DNA of 64,000 bases from JABURQ01 sp029243145 (GCA_965660145.1 CBFHYX010000004.1:124001-188000); one strand, 5' to 3'. Numbered from the stretch's first letter, positions 43,601 through 52,554 are shown. Numbers and translations: made by a program. Notes: generated by a model not told the origin, from the letters alone.

Positions 43601-44186
43601 AGGGGGACGAGGAACAAAGATTCAGAAGGTGAAGGGGATTGCCCGTCATGTAAAGGAGGGGCTTGAGACATTCGTTGATGAACCCTGTTTTTTCGTAGCC
43701 CCACAAGCAACCGTGGGAACAACTGACATTCCGGCAAGCTGGCTCCCAGAAGATTTGGACCGATTCCTTGCTCATCTCAAAGACACGTTGTCGATTGATG
43801 GGTCTCGTATTTATCTGACCGGTAACAGTATGGGTGGCTACGGCACTTGGGCATGGGCTGCACACTCTCCAGAGCAGTTTGCTGCCGTGGCTCCTGTTGT
43901 CGGGGGACTTGGGAAAGGCGGACCCAAGGACATTACTCGCGACCTTGACCGCTGGGCGGATAATCTTGCAACGATTCCTGTGTGGGCATTCCACGGAGCT
44001 AATGACAAAGTTGTTCCTGCTGATCGATCCAAGCAGATGGTCGAACTGATTCGTCAAAAGGGAGGGACACAAGCCCGGCTCACTATTTATCCTGAGGAAG
44101 GGCATGGAGCCAGCCAACAGGTCTACAATTCGCAAGAGTTCTTCAAATGGATGTTCACGAAGAAGAAAAAGACCAATGAGGAATAG
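40605..44186 (+). CDS. Secreted three-hydrolase fusion: SGNH esterase, serine beta-lactamase-like, alpha/beta hydrolase
   Basis: A 1193-residue exported protein with AGGAG upstream of its ATG and a signal peptide (about 1-27). Domain 1 (about 28-560) is a sialate-O-acetylesterase-like SGNH hydrolase with GQSNMGW (Ser119). Domain 2 (about 610-960) is a class C beta-lactamase/DD-peptidase-like serine hydrolase with S685-I-T-K688, NMRSGI and YGYFWWRHN. Domain 3 (about 965-1185) is an alpha/beta hydrolase with an HGAGG oxyanion loop, GNS1075MGG, HGAND1134 and EGH1167GAS as nucleophile, acid and base. All three active sites look intact. No frame break occurs between them, so it is one polypeptide. 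De-esterification of acetylated or acylated glycans is the likely theme, but substrates are unknown. Confidence 0.85.
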   Translation: MNQRSIEISVVYFCLATILLNGSVARADVRLPRLFGDNLVLQQQSKNAVWGWSAPGEIITISASWGATESTKADIKGRWKLFLETPSHAMGQSLTIAGDNTIKLSNVAIGEVWICAGQSNMGWSTGNSFEAEKESDVDLPGFRIFKSQREHWHEPLEESRDRLQQWKPCNPQSAAETSAVSYYFGKTLHQHLGVPVGIIVQAYAGTPIEGWMPWEIQKDDPRAVEQKYVLDQNAERIIKRGETVEKALAMFKTQLAEYDTQIDAGETMKNAFRQLQPPFITKPASLGHQYPAHIFNAMIYPVRPYGIRGMIWYQGERNSKNVPQAVHYRKQMANLIHYYRSSWHALSGSNVDKSFPIQLTQLPSWNPIQTQPVEGDKSPWPANRESMRLVSDEIEHTGLVVSIDTGDEIELHPKNKKPLGIRHALIALQQTYGRDIVGSGPRYIGHKIDDQSVILKFQSIGSGLTAARPGKLDAFAIAGEDRKWHWARGEVQGDTVIVSSDEIPMPVAVRYAWAMNPSQRNLLYNKEGLPASPFRTDTWPLFHPSDKLIEVDKPQKPDGYRAIDWDRPVMAQASLVAEDSSVSNGLAPEITDLNAEDVSYALEAKLPDLKEPYINATPDNREDGITVGKLGMDGGDKDAILKFATENSEGEHGEVDSFLLSYRGKLLFESYYRRGRINYPHYQMSITKSYTAMAIGRAIQLGYLTLADLDKPIVSFLKELDQSQLAPGASKITLAEAMNMRSGIRLSSEKIKDLLTAPESFQGQGQIQAYLQHTTPIPESPREFKYQGSDPSITMQVLEAVVPGSAREFIASELLGKMGITSFAWQNDVSGLPKSAAGSSLRSRDMLKWGMLVLNEGKWNGEQLIPAEYVRRATSRIHTNRQNTSYGYFWWRHNMEMGDRTFDCISGRGAGGQFIFILPELQLIGVITAHNKGMGTLLKDFPEKVVSAFIKESIDLKIRQLPATVRDQTKLLNVDYLVSCPKEVKGDTKLPILIFLHGAGGRGTKIQKVKGIARHVKEGLETFVDEPCFFVAPQATVGTTDIPASWLPEDLDRFLAHLKDTLSIDGSRIYLTGNSMGGYGTWAWAAHSPEQFAAVAPVVGGLGKGGPKDITRDLDRWADNLATIPVWAFHGANDKVVPADRSKQMVELIRQKGGTQARLTIYPEEGHGASQQVYNSQEFFKWMFTKKKKTNEE

Positions 44187-44581
44187 GAAAGTCAAAGCGA
44201 TATCTATGATTCATCACAACATTCCGGTCATCGCGAAGTTCCAGTTTTCGACCAGGCAGGCAATTTTGCGTCTGGTAGTTCAGTGCGACTGCTTGGACAC
44301 AGGTGATGGTGATAGGGGAAGCCTCGAGTTACTGTTTGCGCAAGCAGAGTTGGAAAAGAAATAGCTGCTGTCGTTGGGATTCACCGAAACGCCCAACAAG
44401 TCTTCTGGTCACTAACTTGCCAGCGATTCACTCTCCCAGTCAACCCCCAACCACGGCTCGTTTTAGCAATTGAGCTTAATTTGAGTCGGGTCGAGGTTCG
44501 ATGCAACTGCAAGTAACAGTTGATGCTGGTTCTAACGCCGGAATCGGAGCCGTTCGACAAATTCGCTTACTGAGTTTTAGG
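44187..44581. other. Intergenic region without a recognised gene
   Basis: About 395 bases after the triple-hydrolase gene and before a transposon relic. No frame here resembles a known family, and no strong hairpin or repeat was found. Confidence 0.4.
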
Positions 44582-45027
44582 CCGTAGGGTCAAAAAACTC
44601 CGCCGAACTCCAAGGTGTTTTTTTCAAGAGATTTGCGACATTCACTATCTTGCCATCTCGGCTGGTTGATTTCACTGATTTCGGTCTGGAAACTGGTAAC
44701 TATCCCTATCCAGCACTGTGGTCGAAACACCCATGAGCTTCATCCTACAGCCTTGGCCCATCATGCTCGCCATCCTCTGTGGGTTGGTCAACAAACGCCA
44801 GCAGCAGATTATCGAGTTCCAGAATGCTCAGATCGAAGCTTTGTTGGAGAAGCTCGGCGGGAAGGGTGTGTTGCTCATCGGTGCGCGTCGAGCAGTGAAA
44901 ATACGCAGTTTCGGTGACCACTGCCCGTCGAGGTCGCCTGCATCTCGGCCGAGGTCGGCTCGTGAGGCATTCACAAATCCTGGTTTTCAAGGATCAAAGT
45001 CATCGTTCGAGTTTTTTGACAATACGG
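44582..45027 (+). mobile_element. Internally deleted transposon with 19-bp terminal inverted repeats
   Basis: The left end CCGTAGGGTCAAAAAACTC (44582-44600) and the right end, read in reverse, CCGTATTGTCAAAAAACTC (45027-45009) match at 17 of 19 positions. Inside, a frame from 44733 encodes LQPWPIMLAILCGLVNKRQQ followed by QIIEFQNAQIEALLEKLGGK, the N-terminus of the integrase-core transposases common in this phylum. The catalytic core is missing. The element is 446 bp and non-autonomous. Isolated ends of the same kind lie at 27978-28021. Confidence 0.72.
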
Positions 45028-45136
45028 GATCGATTGTCTGCGTTTCGTGCCTTTGCACTCTGAAAGTCAGTCCGTGGTTCTCTTGACTGTTTTTAGTTTC
45101 GTTTCAGTTCGTACTTGGCGTTGGAAGACATCCAGT

Positions 45137-46555
45137 TCACGAAAGAATCTCTTTGATCACACGACCGTGGACGTCGGTCAGTCGGAAGTCTCGGCCCGCA
45201 TACCGATACGTGAGTTGTTCATGGTCGAAGCCCAAGGTATGCAGAATCGTGGCATGCAGATCGTGAATGCTGGTGCGATTTTCGACCGCCTGGAAACCGA
45301 ATTCGTCGGTCGCCCCGTAGGTGGTCCCTCCTTTGATGCCACCACCGGCCATCCACACGCTAAAACCCCAGTGGTTATGATCTCGCCCCAAGCCAGATTT
45401 ACCGTCCCCCTTGATTTCCACCGTCGGCGTTCGTCCGAATTCTCCTCCCCAAATCACCAGCGTGTCCTCAAACAGGCCTCGTTGTTTTAAATCCGTTAAG
45501 AGCGCACCAATGGCAGGATCAAGTTGCCCTGCCAGCTTGCGATGATTGTCTTCGATGTTGGTATGGTTGTCCCACGGTTGACCGGCTCCGTGCCAAAGCT
45601 GTACGTAGCGGACGCCTCGTTCCAGCAGACGACGCGCCATCAATGTTTGTCGGCCGTGAACTCCTGTGCCGTACATTTCTTGCACGTGTTTCGGCTCATC
45701 AGAAAGATCGAACGCCTCGCTGGCTCCCATCTGCATGCGAAACGCCAGTTCGTAAGATTGGATGCGAGCTTCGAGACGGTCGTCGTCCCGAATCTCCGCG
45801 TGACGACGATTCCAGCGTTGCAGCAGTTGCAGTTGTCGGCGTTGTGCTTCGGTGGGGAGTTGACCGTGTTGAATATTCTCGATCAGTTTACCAACTTCTT
45901 TGTGTTGGGAATCGATGTAAGTTCCCTGATAGGCCCCGGGGAGGAAACCGGCTTGCCAGTTTTCGCTGTCCTTAATCGGCAGACCGCCGGGACACATCGC
46001 AATGAATCCCGGCAAGTTCTGATTCTCGCTGCCTAAACCGTACATCACCCACGCTCCTACACTAGGACGCGCCTGGACCGAATCGCCGCAGTTCATCAAC
46101 ATCAGCGACGGTTCGTGGTTGGGGACTTGAGCGTACATGGAACGGATGATCGCAATATCGTCGATGTGTTGCGCCGTGCGCGAGAAAATCTCACTGACGG
46201 GGATCCCCGATTCGCCGTACCTGCGAAACTTGAACGGAGACGGAAAGGCGGCTCCAGTTTTGCGTTCGGTCGTGAGAGTGTTGGCGAGTATCTTGCCAGC
46301 ATGCTGTTCCAGGGCTGGTTTGTAGTCGAAGGTATCGACGTGAGAGGGACCACCGTTCAGAAAGAAATGAATCACGCGTTTGGCGCGTCCGGGGAACTGC
46401 GGCAACTTCGTCTCACCGACCGTTGTCGCGGCATTGGCCAGCGGGATGCTGTCTGAGTTTAAAAGGGCATTGAGTCCCAATGCACCGACTCCCAATGAGG
46501 AACGCTGTAACATGCGCCGGCGGCTGATCAGACTCGGGTCATTCTCGAAACGCAT
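45137..46555 (-). CDS. DUF1501 family protein
   Basis: A 472-residue DUF1501 protein with a twin-arginine signal (SRRRMLQRSSLGVGALGLN). Conserved blocks are VIHFFLNGGPSHVDTFDYKP, VIWGGEFGRTPTVE and GLGRDHNHWGFSVWMAGGG. The C-terminus GRDFRLTDVHGRVIKEIL is typical. It follows a PSCyt1/DUF1549/DUF1553 gene by 18 bases and forms a standard module with it. Function not established; the fold relates to sulfatases and alkaline phosphatases. Confidence 0.93.
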   Translation of the reverse strand: MRFENDPSLISRRRMLQRSSLGVGALGLNALLNSDSIPLANAATTVGETKLPQFPGRAKRVIHFFLNGGPSHVDTFDYKPALEQHAGKILANTLTTERKTGAAFPSPFKFRRYGESGIPVSEIFSRTAQHIDDIAIIRSMYAQVPNHEPSLMLMNCGDSVQARPSVGAWVMYGLGSENQNLPGFIAMCPGGLPIKDSENWQAGFLPGAYQGTYIDSQHKEVGKLIENIQHGQLPTEAQRRQLQLLQRWNRRHAEIRDDDRLEARIQSYELAFRMQMGASEAFDLSDEPKHVQEMYGTGVHGRQTLMARRLLERGVRYVQLWHGAGQPWDNHTNIEDNHRKLAGQLDPAIGALLTDLKQRGLFEDTLVIWGGEFGRTPTVEIKGDGKSGLGRDHNHWGFSVWMAGGGIKGGTTYGATDEFGFQAVENRTSIHDLHATILHTLGFDHEQLTYRYAGRDFRLTDVHGRVIKEILS

Positions 46556-46573
46556 GATGTGGTTATCCGGTTT

Positions 46574-49500
46574 TCAGTCGATAAACATGAACTCGTTGGT
46601 GCACAATAGTGCCTGGGCCAGTTGTTCCCAAACGGTCAATTGGTTGATGGTATCGTGGGGAAAGTCGTCTTCGGAATTCCAGCGAGTATCTCCCTCGATC
46701 TCTTCGAGAGTGATCTTCCACTGAAACTGGTCGCTGTTTAGTTTCTGATCGATATCCACAATGAAGTCGAGCGTTTCGCCTTGATTGACGCTGATCGTTT
46801 CGACATTCAGCTCTGTTGGTTGCTGGTGATTTTTCACTTGTTGCAGTAAACCCGTATTGGAACTCACGATGAAAGCACGTATTCCGTCACCTGCAGCCGA
46901 CGGATTCAATAACGTCGATGAGAGCCGCAGTGTGAGATCGCGGGGAGCCGTCCAACGGCGAACGCAGGCGTGCTCGCGAGTGTTACCGGGATGTCCGCCC
47001 TCAGCGGTGAGTTGAACCCAACCCAGTTTTGCGTCCGGCCAGTTCGAACCTCCCTGCCAGGCTTGTCCGTTAAAATGAGGAAGTCGAGTAAACCCCGACG
47101 TTTTCTTATGAGATTCGTCAAAGGCTCCGTATCCGTACTGCCAGTCGGCGACGGTGGGCGCGATCGCCGGTTGATCGGGAGTCATCGCGACTTCGACAAA
47201 TGCCAGTGCTTCTGCCAACTCTCCTCGCGAAGGATCTCGCTGGAAGGCCAAACGAAACATTGCGATGATGGTATGCTGCGGATCTGTGCGATCCCGTTGT
47301 ACGACTTCCACCAGTGCCCTGACTCGCTCCAACACCAAAGGGTGATTCATCAGGAACAGCGATTGTTGCGGAACCGTCGTTTCGCTACGTCGTGGAATAT
47401 GCAGGTCGGGATTGGCAAAGTCGAACACTCGCAAGGTGCTCGGCAAAAACTGGCGATCGATCAAGCCGTAGAGTGTCCGCCGCGTGGGATAAGGAGCCGC
47501 GAAGATTTTGCTGGGCTTTCCACCCATCTTGAGGTCGAGGTCGCCTGTCACCTCTAAGAGTGAATCTCGGAATTCTTCGAACGACAGACGATGCTGATTC
47601 ATCTTCCACAGCAGCCGGTTTTCCGGATCGGACTGCTCCGCCAGTTGGCGTTTAGCTTCATCAACAGGAGGTGTCGAGGCTTGACGATACGTGCTCGATG
47701 TCAGCATCAGGCGATGGATTTTTTTTAGGCTCCAGTCGTTTTCGACGAACTCTGTGGCCAGCCAGTCGAGGAGTTCCGGATGCGAGGGAGCGATTGCCCG
47801 CAAGCCAAAGTCGCTCGGGGTGGTGACGAGTCCTGCCCCAAAGTGATGCATCCAGACGCGATTGATCATCACTCGTGCTGTCAGCGGATTTTCGGCATTG
47901 GCGATCGCATCGGCCAATTCGCGTCGTCCGCTGCCGTGCTGAAACGGTTGCGAGTCTTCCGTGGAAAACAACGACAAAAACTGCCGGGAAACATCATCTC
48001 CATAATTCACGGGATTGCCGCGACGAAGGATGCGCGGGGCAATCGGCAGCTCTTGATCGACCAGGATGACCGAGAAGGGAACGGCTTGCTCTGCATTGAT
48101 GATCCAGCGATCGACTTCCCCCTGCAATTTCCATAGCTGAGTCAGCGAGCCGGAATCGAAGAACGTTTCGGTATGGACGACCGGCTGATCGGGAACTTCG
48201 CAGGGTGCGGTCGATCCATAGAGCACGGAACGAAGTTCTTCCTCATGCTCATCGGGCAGTGCGTTGGGCCGTTTTTCGCTTTCAGAGACGTCCTTGACAG
48301 TCGACTGCCACTTGGTATCGATCTCTTCGAATAACCCTGTATAGCGATCGGCCATGTCATTGAACGACTTCGGTGGTTCGCTGAATATCGAAAGTACGAG
48401 AGGATTGATTTTATCATCGCTCAAGGCATTGATTTGGTTTGTAACTGCAACAGTTTTCGCCGCAAACTCTTCCTCGGGAATCGCTTGGTACATCCGCCAG
48501 GCGACGAAGATTCGGTCGTCATTCAACTTCGCCTGATGGAGAAAATACTGCCAGCGACGGACGAATGCGGGTAGTAAGTCTTCCTTCGAGAAGATTTGAT
48601 CGAATCCTTGCGCCGGATACTTTTCCAGTTCCGTCTGAGCATGCAGATAATCCTTGATTCGAGCGCGAGCTCGTTGAGAGGATTCCGTCCGAAACGCATT
48701 TAATTTTTCCTCGAGTGTCTGTTTCCGTTTTTGCAGTTCTGCTGCAAACGATTGATGCTCGTCTATCTCCTCGAGCCGGACGAGTTGTTCCTCACTGCTG
48801 GCAAAGACGCCGTACAGAGAATAATAATCGGCAGTCGGGATGGGATCGTACTTATGGTCGTGACATCGCGCGCAAGCCACGGTCAGCCCCATCGTTCCTC
48901 GACAGAGCGTATCGATTCGATCGTCGATGATCTCCCAGGGAACCCCGAGAAATCGGCGACCTAGCGTGAGAAAACCCATCGCAGCCTGATCGCTTTGCCG
49001 CTTCTCATCCACCTGATCGGCAGCGATCTGCAACCGTAGAAACTGATCGTAGGGCATGTCTTCGTTCAAGGCGCGCACGACCCAGTCGCGATACGACCAA
49101 GCATGCACCCAGAATCGCTCTTCGCGTGCGTAAACGTAACCCTTGGTATCCGAGTACCGAGCGACATCCAGCCAGTGTCGCGCCCAGTGCTCTCCGTACT
49201 GTGGTGACTCGAGCAGTTCGTCGATCAGTTTCTCGTAAGCATACTCATCATTGCTGGTGACGAATTGAGCGACCTGCTCGGGAGACGGAGGAAGCCCTGT
49301 CAGCGTGTAGCACACCCGGCGGATCAGCGTTCGTTTGTCGGCCTCGGGCGCTGGTGATAATTCCGCGTGTTCCAAACGCGACAGAACAAACGCATCGATG
49401 GGATTTCGGACCTGCAAATCGTCCGGGATTTCGGGACGTTGCACCGGCTGAAACGCCCAGTGCGTACGCGCCCGCTCAGCCGCGGGAGAGAGGACCTTGC

Positions 49501-49882
49501 CGCTGGATGCGGGCCAGGGAGCTTTCAATTTAATCCAGGATTCGAGGGCAGCGATTTCGCGTTTGTTCAATGAATCTTCGGGAGGCATTTCTAACTCACC
49601 CATTCGCCGAACAGCGGTGAGTAGCAGACTTTTTTCGGGATGCTCCAGATCGATAGCTTTCCCCGAATCACCCCCCTTGAGCAGATCGGCCCGGGATTCA
49701 ATCCGCAATCCCCCGGACGTCTGCGCGCCCGTATGACACTCGCCACATTTCGCGATCAGCAGAGGGCGAATTTGCTTCTCAAACAGTTCGTCAGAGGCCT
49801 CGTCCGCTGTAAGTGCTCTGCCAGTCAGACAGACAGCGAACGCAAAGAGGAATGGGGTGAATCTTAACCGGCGACTTAGCAC
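46574..49882 (-). CDS. PSCyt1-DUF1549-DUF1553 surface protein
   Basis: A 1102-residue exported protein. Signal sequence (about 1-26), PSCyt1 with C46-G-E-C-H50 and LRIESRADLLKGGDSGKA, DUF1549 with a second CARCHDHKYDPIP near residue 340, a long middle region with charged helices, and DUF1553 (ENPLTARVMINRVWMHHFGA; ETTVPQQSLFLMNHPLV). After DUF1553 there is a further beta-rich segment before the end. The GTG at 49882 has GGAG seven bases upstream. Two CxxCH motifs suggest covalently bound haem outside the cytoplasm. It lacks the LamG-like insert found in its paralogue at 29544-32816. Confidence 0.92.
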   Translation of the reverse strand: MLSRRLRFTPFLFAFAVCLTGRALTADEASDELFEKQIRPLLIAKCGECHTGAQTSGGLRIESRADLLKGGDSGKAIDLEHPEKSLLLTAVRRMGELEMPPEDSLNKREIAALESWIKLKAPWPASSGKVLSPAAERARTHWAFQPVQRPEIPDDLQVRNPIDAFVLSRLEHAELSPAPEADKRTLIRRVCYTLTGLPPSPEQVAQFVTSNDEYAYEKLIDELLESPQYGEHWARHWLDVARYSDTKGYVYAREERFWVHAWSYRDWVVRALNEDMPYDQFLRLQIAADQVDEKRQSDQAAMGFLTLGRRFLGVPWEIIDDRIDTLCRGTMGLTVACARCHDHKYDPIPTADYYSLYGVFASSEEQLVRLEEIDEHQSFAAELQKRKQTLEEKLNAFRTESSQRARARIKDYLHAQTELEKYPAQGFDQIFSKEDLLPAFVRRWQYFLHQAKLNDDRIFVAWRMYQAIPEEEFAAKTVAVTNQINALSDDKINPLVLSIFSEPPKSFNDMADRYTGLFEEIDTKWQSTVKDVSESEKRPNALPDEHEEELRSVLYGSTAPCEVPDQPVVHTETFFDSGSLTQLWKLQGEVDRWIINAEQAVPFSVILVDQELPIAPRILRRGNPVNYGDDVSRQFLSLFSTEDSQPFQHGSGRRELADAIANAENPLTARVMINRVWMHHFGAGLVTTPSDFGLRAIAPSHPELLDWLATEFVENDWSLKKIHRLMLTSSTYRQASTPPVDEAKRQLAEQSDPENRLLWKMNQHRLSFEEFRDSLLEVTGDLDLKMGGKPSKIFAAPYPTRRTLYGLIDRQFLPSTLRVFDFANPDLHIPRRSETTVPQQSLFLMNHPLVLERVRALVEVVQRDRTDPQHTIIAMFRLAFQRDPSRGELAEALAFVEVAMTPDQPAIAPTVADWQYGYGAFDESHKKTSGFTRLPHFNGQAWQGGSNWPDAKLGWVQLTAEGGHPGNTREHACVRRWTAPRDLTLRLSSTLLNPSAAGDGIRAFIVSSNTGLLQQVKNHQQPTELNVETISVNQGETLDFIVDIDQKLNSDQFQWKITLEEIEGDTRWNSEDDFPHDTINQLTVWEQLAQALLCTNEFMFID

Positions 49883-50309
49883 ATTGGGCTCCAGAAGACA
49901 TTCAATTCCAAACCATCAATGGTCACAGATCTGATTCCAAAGTGCAAGATGGAGTTTGGTTTGCAGTGCTCTCTCGATTCCTGGAGTCCTGTATTCGCTG
50001 TACATCATTCAGCTTGGGGAAACATAAGGTAATGTCGATCTGAAGCTGATATAGTAGACAGACTGTAAATCGGGATTTCCCATTTGTATTAAGTCTGAAA
50101 CAGTTCCAGGTCTTCGGTTCCGTAGATGGACAATTCGTTTGACGGAAATGGTCTTGATTTGTGATCAATAAAGGGATTACGAGAATTGAGAACTTTTGAA
50201 AATCGTCATTTTCCGCAGAATAACATAGTAAATACTCACTGTTATCGCTAAGTTCCTCCGAGAAATTCGTAGAGAAATCAGATTTCTTTTTCTCCCTCGC
50301 GCAATCATT
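49883..50309. other. Intergenic region without a recognised gene
   Basis: About 430 AT-rich bases. The right end merges into the decayed IS3 remnant. No gene, repeat or structured element could be supported. Confidence 0.4.
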
Positions 50310-50747
50310 TCTAAGCGAATCTGGTCGCTCTGTAACGGTCCTTCCGGCCCTCGAAAACGGCTTCTGAGTGGGCCGGATTTGCCGCTTCACTGGGCTTAGG
50401 ATTTTCTGAGGCGGCTTCCTTCAAGATGGTCTTATCGAGTTCGGCTTCTGCCAACAACTTCTTCAGGCGAGCGTTTTCTCGTTCGATTTCTTTGAATCAT
50501 TTGGCCTGATCCATTCGCAGGACACCGTACTCTTTTCGCCACTTGTAGTAAGTTTTATCGGCGATGCTGCACTGACGACACGCTTGGTTGATCGAAGTTC
50601 CCTGAGCCACGATGACTTCAATCTCTCTTATCTTGTGAAGATTTGCTCGGTTGTGTAACGCACCTGAGGGATGCTTCTGCTCCTTGTTTCAAAACGATTC
50701 CAGTGAAAGTTTATGACAAATAGGTACCGTTATAAGGGGGCAGGTCA
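50310..50747 (-). mobile_element. Decayed IS3-family element (orfA and start of orfB)
   Basis: From the right: an IS end at 50723-50747, then orfA starting near 50672. The translated orfA reads IVAQGTSINQACRQCSIADK (helix-turn-helix), YYKWRKEYGVLRMDQAK and ERENARLKKLLAEAELDKTI, a clear IS3/IS407-type pattern. It is broken three times: the start codon is ATC instead of ATG, one base is missing near the eleventh codon, and the codon after DQAK is TGA. A weak orfB-like N-terminus (RAGRTV) follows before homology ends. The other end is absent. Confidence 0.8.
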
Positions 50748-50765
50748 GGTTAGACCGTACTACAG

Positions 50766-50891
50766 ACTCATTGGCTCGAACACCACGAGTATGTGCTGCG
50801 ATCGTCTCTGCAGACGATCAACCGCTACCCGCCGGAACTGCGTGAGTTGGAAACGGTAGAACTCTTCACTGATGAACTAATCGTGGAGTGA
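50766..50891 (+). pseudogene. Second tyrosine integrase fragment
   Basis: The frame reads THWLEHHEYVLRSSLQTINR, differing at only two residues from the integrase at 20587 onward (TRWLEHHEQVLRSSLQTINR). It then jumps to LETVELFTDEL, resembling a later part of the same protein (VENVKKVTLFTADQE), and stops. This is a short, internally deleted relic of a closely related integrase gene, adjoining the IS3 end. The 265 bases from here to the next gene contain nothing recognisable. Confidence 0.7.
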
Positions 50892-51156
50892 ACCAACTGC
50901 GGGTCGCTCGACCTAAAGCGTATCCGAGTATGCGTTGACAAAACAGCCGTGCTGTCTGTCACGAAGGTCAGACGATTGGCAAATCCTCCAAAAAAGTAGG
51001 GCGCTATCACCGAGAATACCTATTCCGAAGTGGAGAATTCGTGGAGCAGAAAGATAAGCGGTCAGGAAAACAGGAATTGATGGATTGAAGTCAGACCCAA
51101 AAGATGCCCATTTGTTAGTTGACGGTGAAAACGCTATCAAAGAGCTGAAGCCCTTA

Positions 51157-52554
51157 TTAGCTTAGAAACTGTTTGATGGGACCTTGCTGATCTCGTGTTA
51201 AGGCGACATCCAACGCACCATAATGATCGATTGAATGACCGTAAGCATTTAGAATTGTGGTGTACCAGTTACCGAGAGTTTTGTGCCCTTCTTTGTTGTA
51301 GCCAGGTAAGCGAATGTATCGACGACCGAGATTGAGTTTAGTATTATCTCCCGCCAATACGATGAATGGCCATTCCGTGCCTTTGCTATGATGTGTCTCG
51401 CCATTATCAGAAAAGTAGAACAGCATTGTGTTGTCAAACATCGTACCGTCACCTTCGGGAACATTTTTCAGTCGGGTCACGATAAGATCGACCAGCGTCA
51501 TATGTTGGTTTCGAACTTTATTGCGAATCTCCAACGCCTCATATCCACCGATCGATTTGTTGTGCCCCACGTCGTGCAAATTGATATTCTCACCTTCCAG
51601 ATCTGGCAGGCCTGTGTAGCGTGTACCGAGTTCGTCGATTGTGAACGTGACGACGTTGGTCATTCCGGAAATCAAAGTTGAGAGCAGAATTTCGGTCAAA
51701 CCAAACTGACGATCAACAGTCGAAAGGTCCTCGGCCAAATACTTCGTATCGAGTTTTGGTACATACTTTTGAAGAATATTGCTCATTCCATCAATACGTA
51801 GATTGCGTCCACGAACGCCCTGGATCGCGTCGGCGTAATTTGCGACTTTTGTGCGTTCAATGCCACCGAGATCACTAGCGAGATCTGATTCAGTGGCCGC
51901 GAGAAACTGCAGTGTCCTCCGTTGGAGTTCATAGCGTTTGCGTGCTGTTTCATTGGTTGAAACGGATTTAAACAGTTCCTGCAAAGCAACCTTCGGAGAT
52001 CCAAAAGCATAATTCGGTTGCATTGGCCCACTTGCAGAGAATCCTTTTTCAATGCCATTTATATTTCCTCGGGCGTTGCCGCCTCCGTCAGGAAAACAGG
52101 CCAGCTCGATGTGCTCAAATGGCGAGGGAAACAGTTTTGCCAACTCAAAGTCAACTGTCGCCCATTTGATGGAGTTCAATCGCTCGTTTGCCTTGAAAGC
52201 CCCTAATGACGAACACCATGTGTGGTGCCCTGTCGTACACATTTTACCGGACAGTCCCTGCAAGAGAGTCAGGTTGTCCCGATGCGCCGCAATCGGATTC
52301 ATCCAGTTTGGCAGATCGTGGCCATCGAGATCAACGTCGCATGCGTCTTTGCGATTTTCACCCTCCAGTTGCTGCTTGTCGAAGGATGGTGGAACAAGGG
52401 ATTCCGGCAGCAAGCCATTGCCCTTGTGGACGAAGATAAATCGAGTGGGTGGTTGACTGCCTGTGGGTTGAGCTGAGAACAACGCAGCCGGGGAAACACT
52501 AAGTGCGCTGGTGGCAAGAAGGGAATGTGTGAGAAATTCACGTCGATCGATCAT
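51157..52554 (-). CDS. DUF1552 family protein
   Basis: A 465-residue DUF1552 protein. The N-terminus RREFLTHSLLATSALSVSPA is a twin-arginine-like export signal. Typical blocks follow: FIFVHKGNGLLPESLVPP, LLQGLSGKMCTTGHHTWCS, ELACFPDGGGNARGNING, RYELQRRTLQFLA and the C-terminal FYFSDNGETHHSKGTEWPF with HKTLGNWYTTILNAYG. DUF1552 is a distant relative of DUF1501. It is placed 80 bases downstream of a DUF1592/1588/1585 haem-motif gene on the same strand, the standard pairing for this family. Function not established. Confidence 0.92.
   Translation of the reverse strand: MIDRREFLTHSLLATSALSVSPAALFSAQPTGSQPPTRFIFVHKGNGLLPESLVPPSFDKQQLEGENRKDACDVDLDGHDLPNWMNPIAAHRDNLTLLQGLSGKMCTTGHHTWCSSLGAFKANERLNSIKWATVDFELAKLFPSPFEHIELACFPDGGGNARGNINGIEKGFSASGPMQPNYAFGSPKVALQELFKSVSTNETARKRYELQRRTLQFLAATESDLASDLGGIERTKVANYADAIQGVRGRNLRIDGMSNILQKYVPKLDTKYLAEDLSTVDRQFGLTEILLSTLISGMTNVVTFTIDELGTRYTGLPDLEGENINLHDVGHNKSIGGYEALEIRNKVRNQHMTLVDLIVTRLKNVPEGDGTMFDNTMLFYFSDNGETHHSKGTEWPFIVLAGDNTKLNLGRRYIRLPGYNKEGHKTLGNWYTTILNAYGHSIDHYGALDVALTRDQQGPIKQFLS

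Noticed and set aside
27978..44600. A 16.6-kb composite transposon between the similar inverted ends at 27978 and 44582
   Set aside because: The end at 44582 belongs to a complete 446-bp element with its own right end, and the ends at 27978-28021 are two same-direction relics; no matching target duplication is visible.
44733..45086. The frame at 44718-45086 as a full gene
   Set aside because: Only the first ~55 residues match a transposase; the rest is low-complexity read-through to the transposon end.
45047..45490. A 147-codon plus-strand frame covering the end of the DUF1501 gene
   Set aside because: It is antisense to the conserved C-terminus of the DUF1501 protein and resembles no family.
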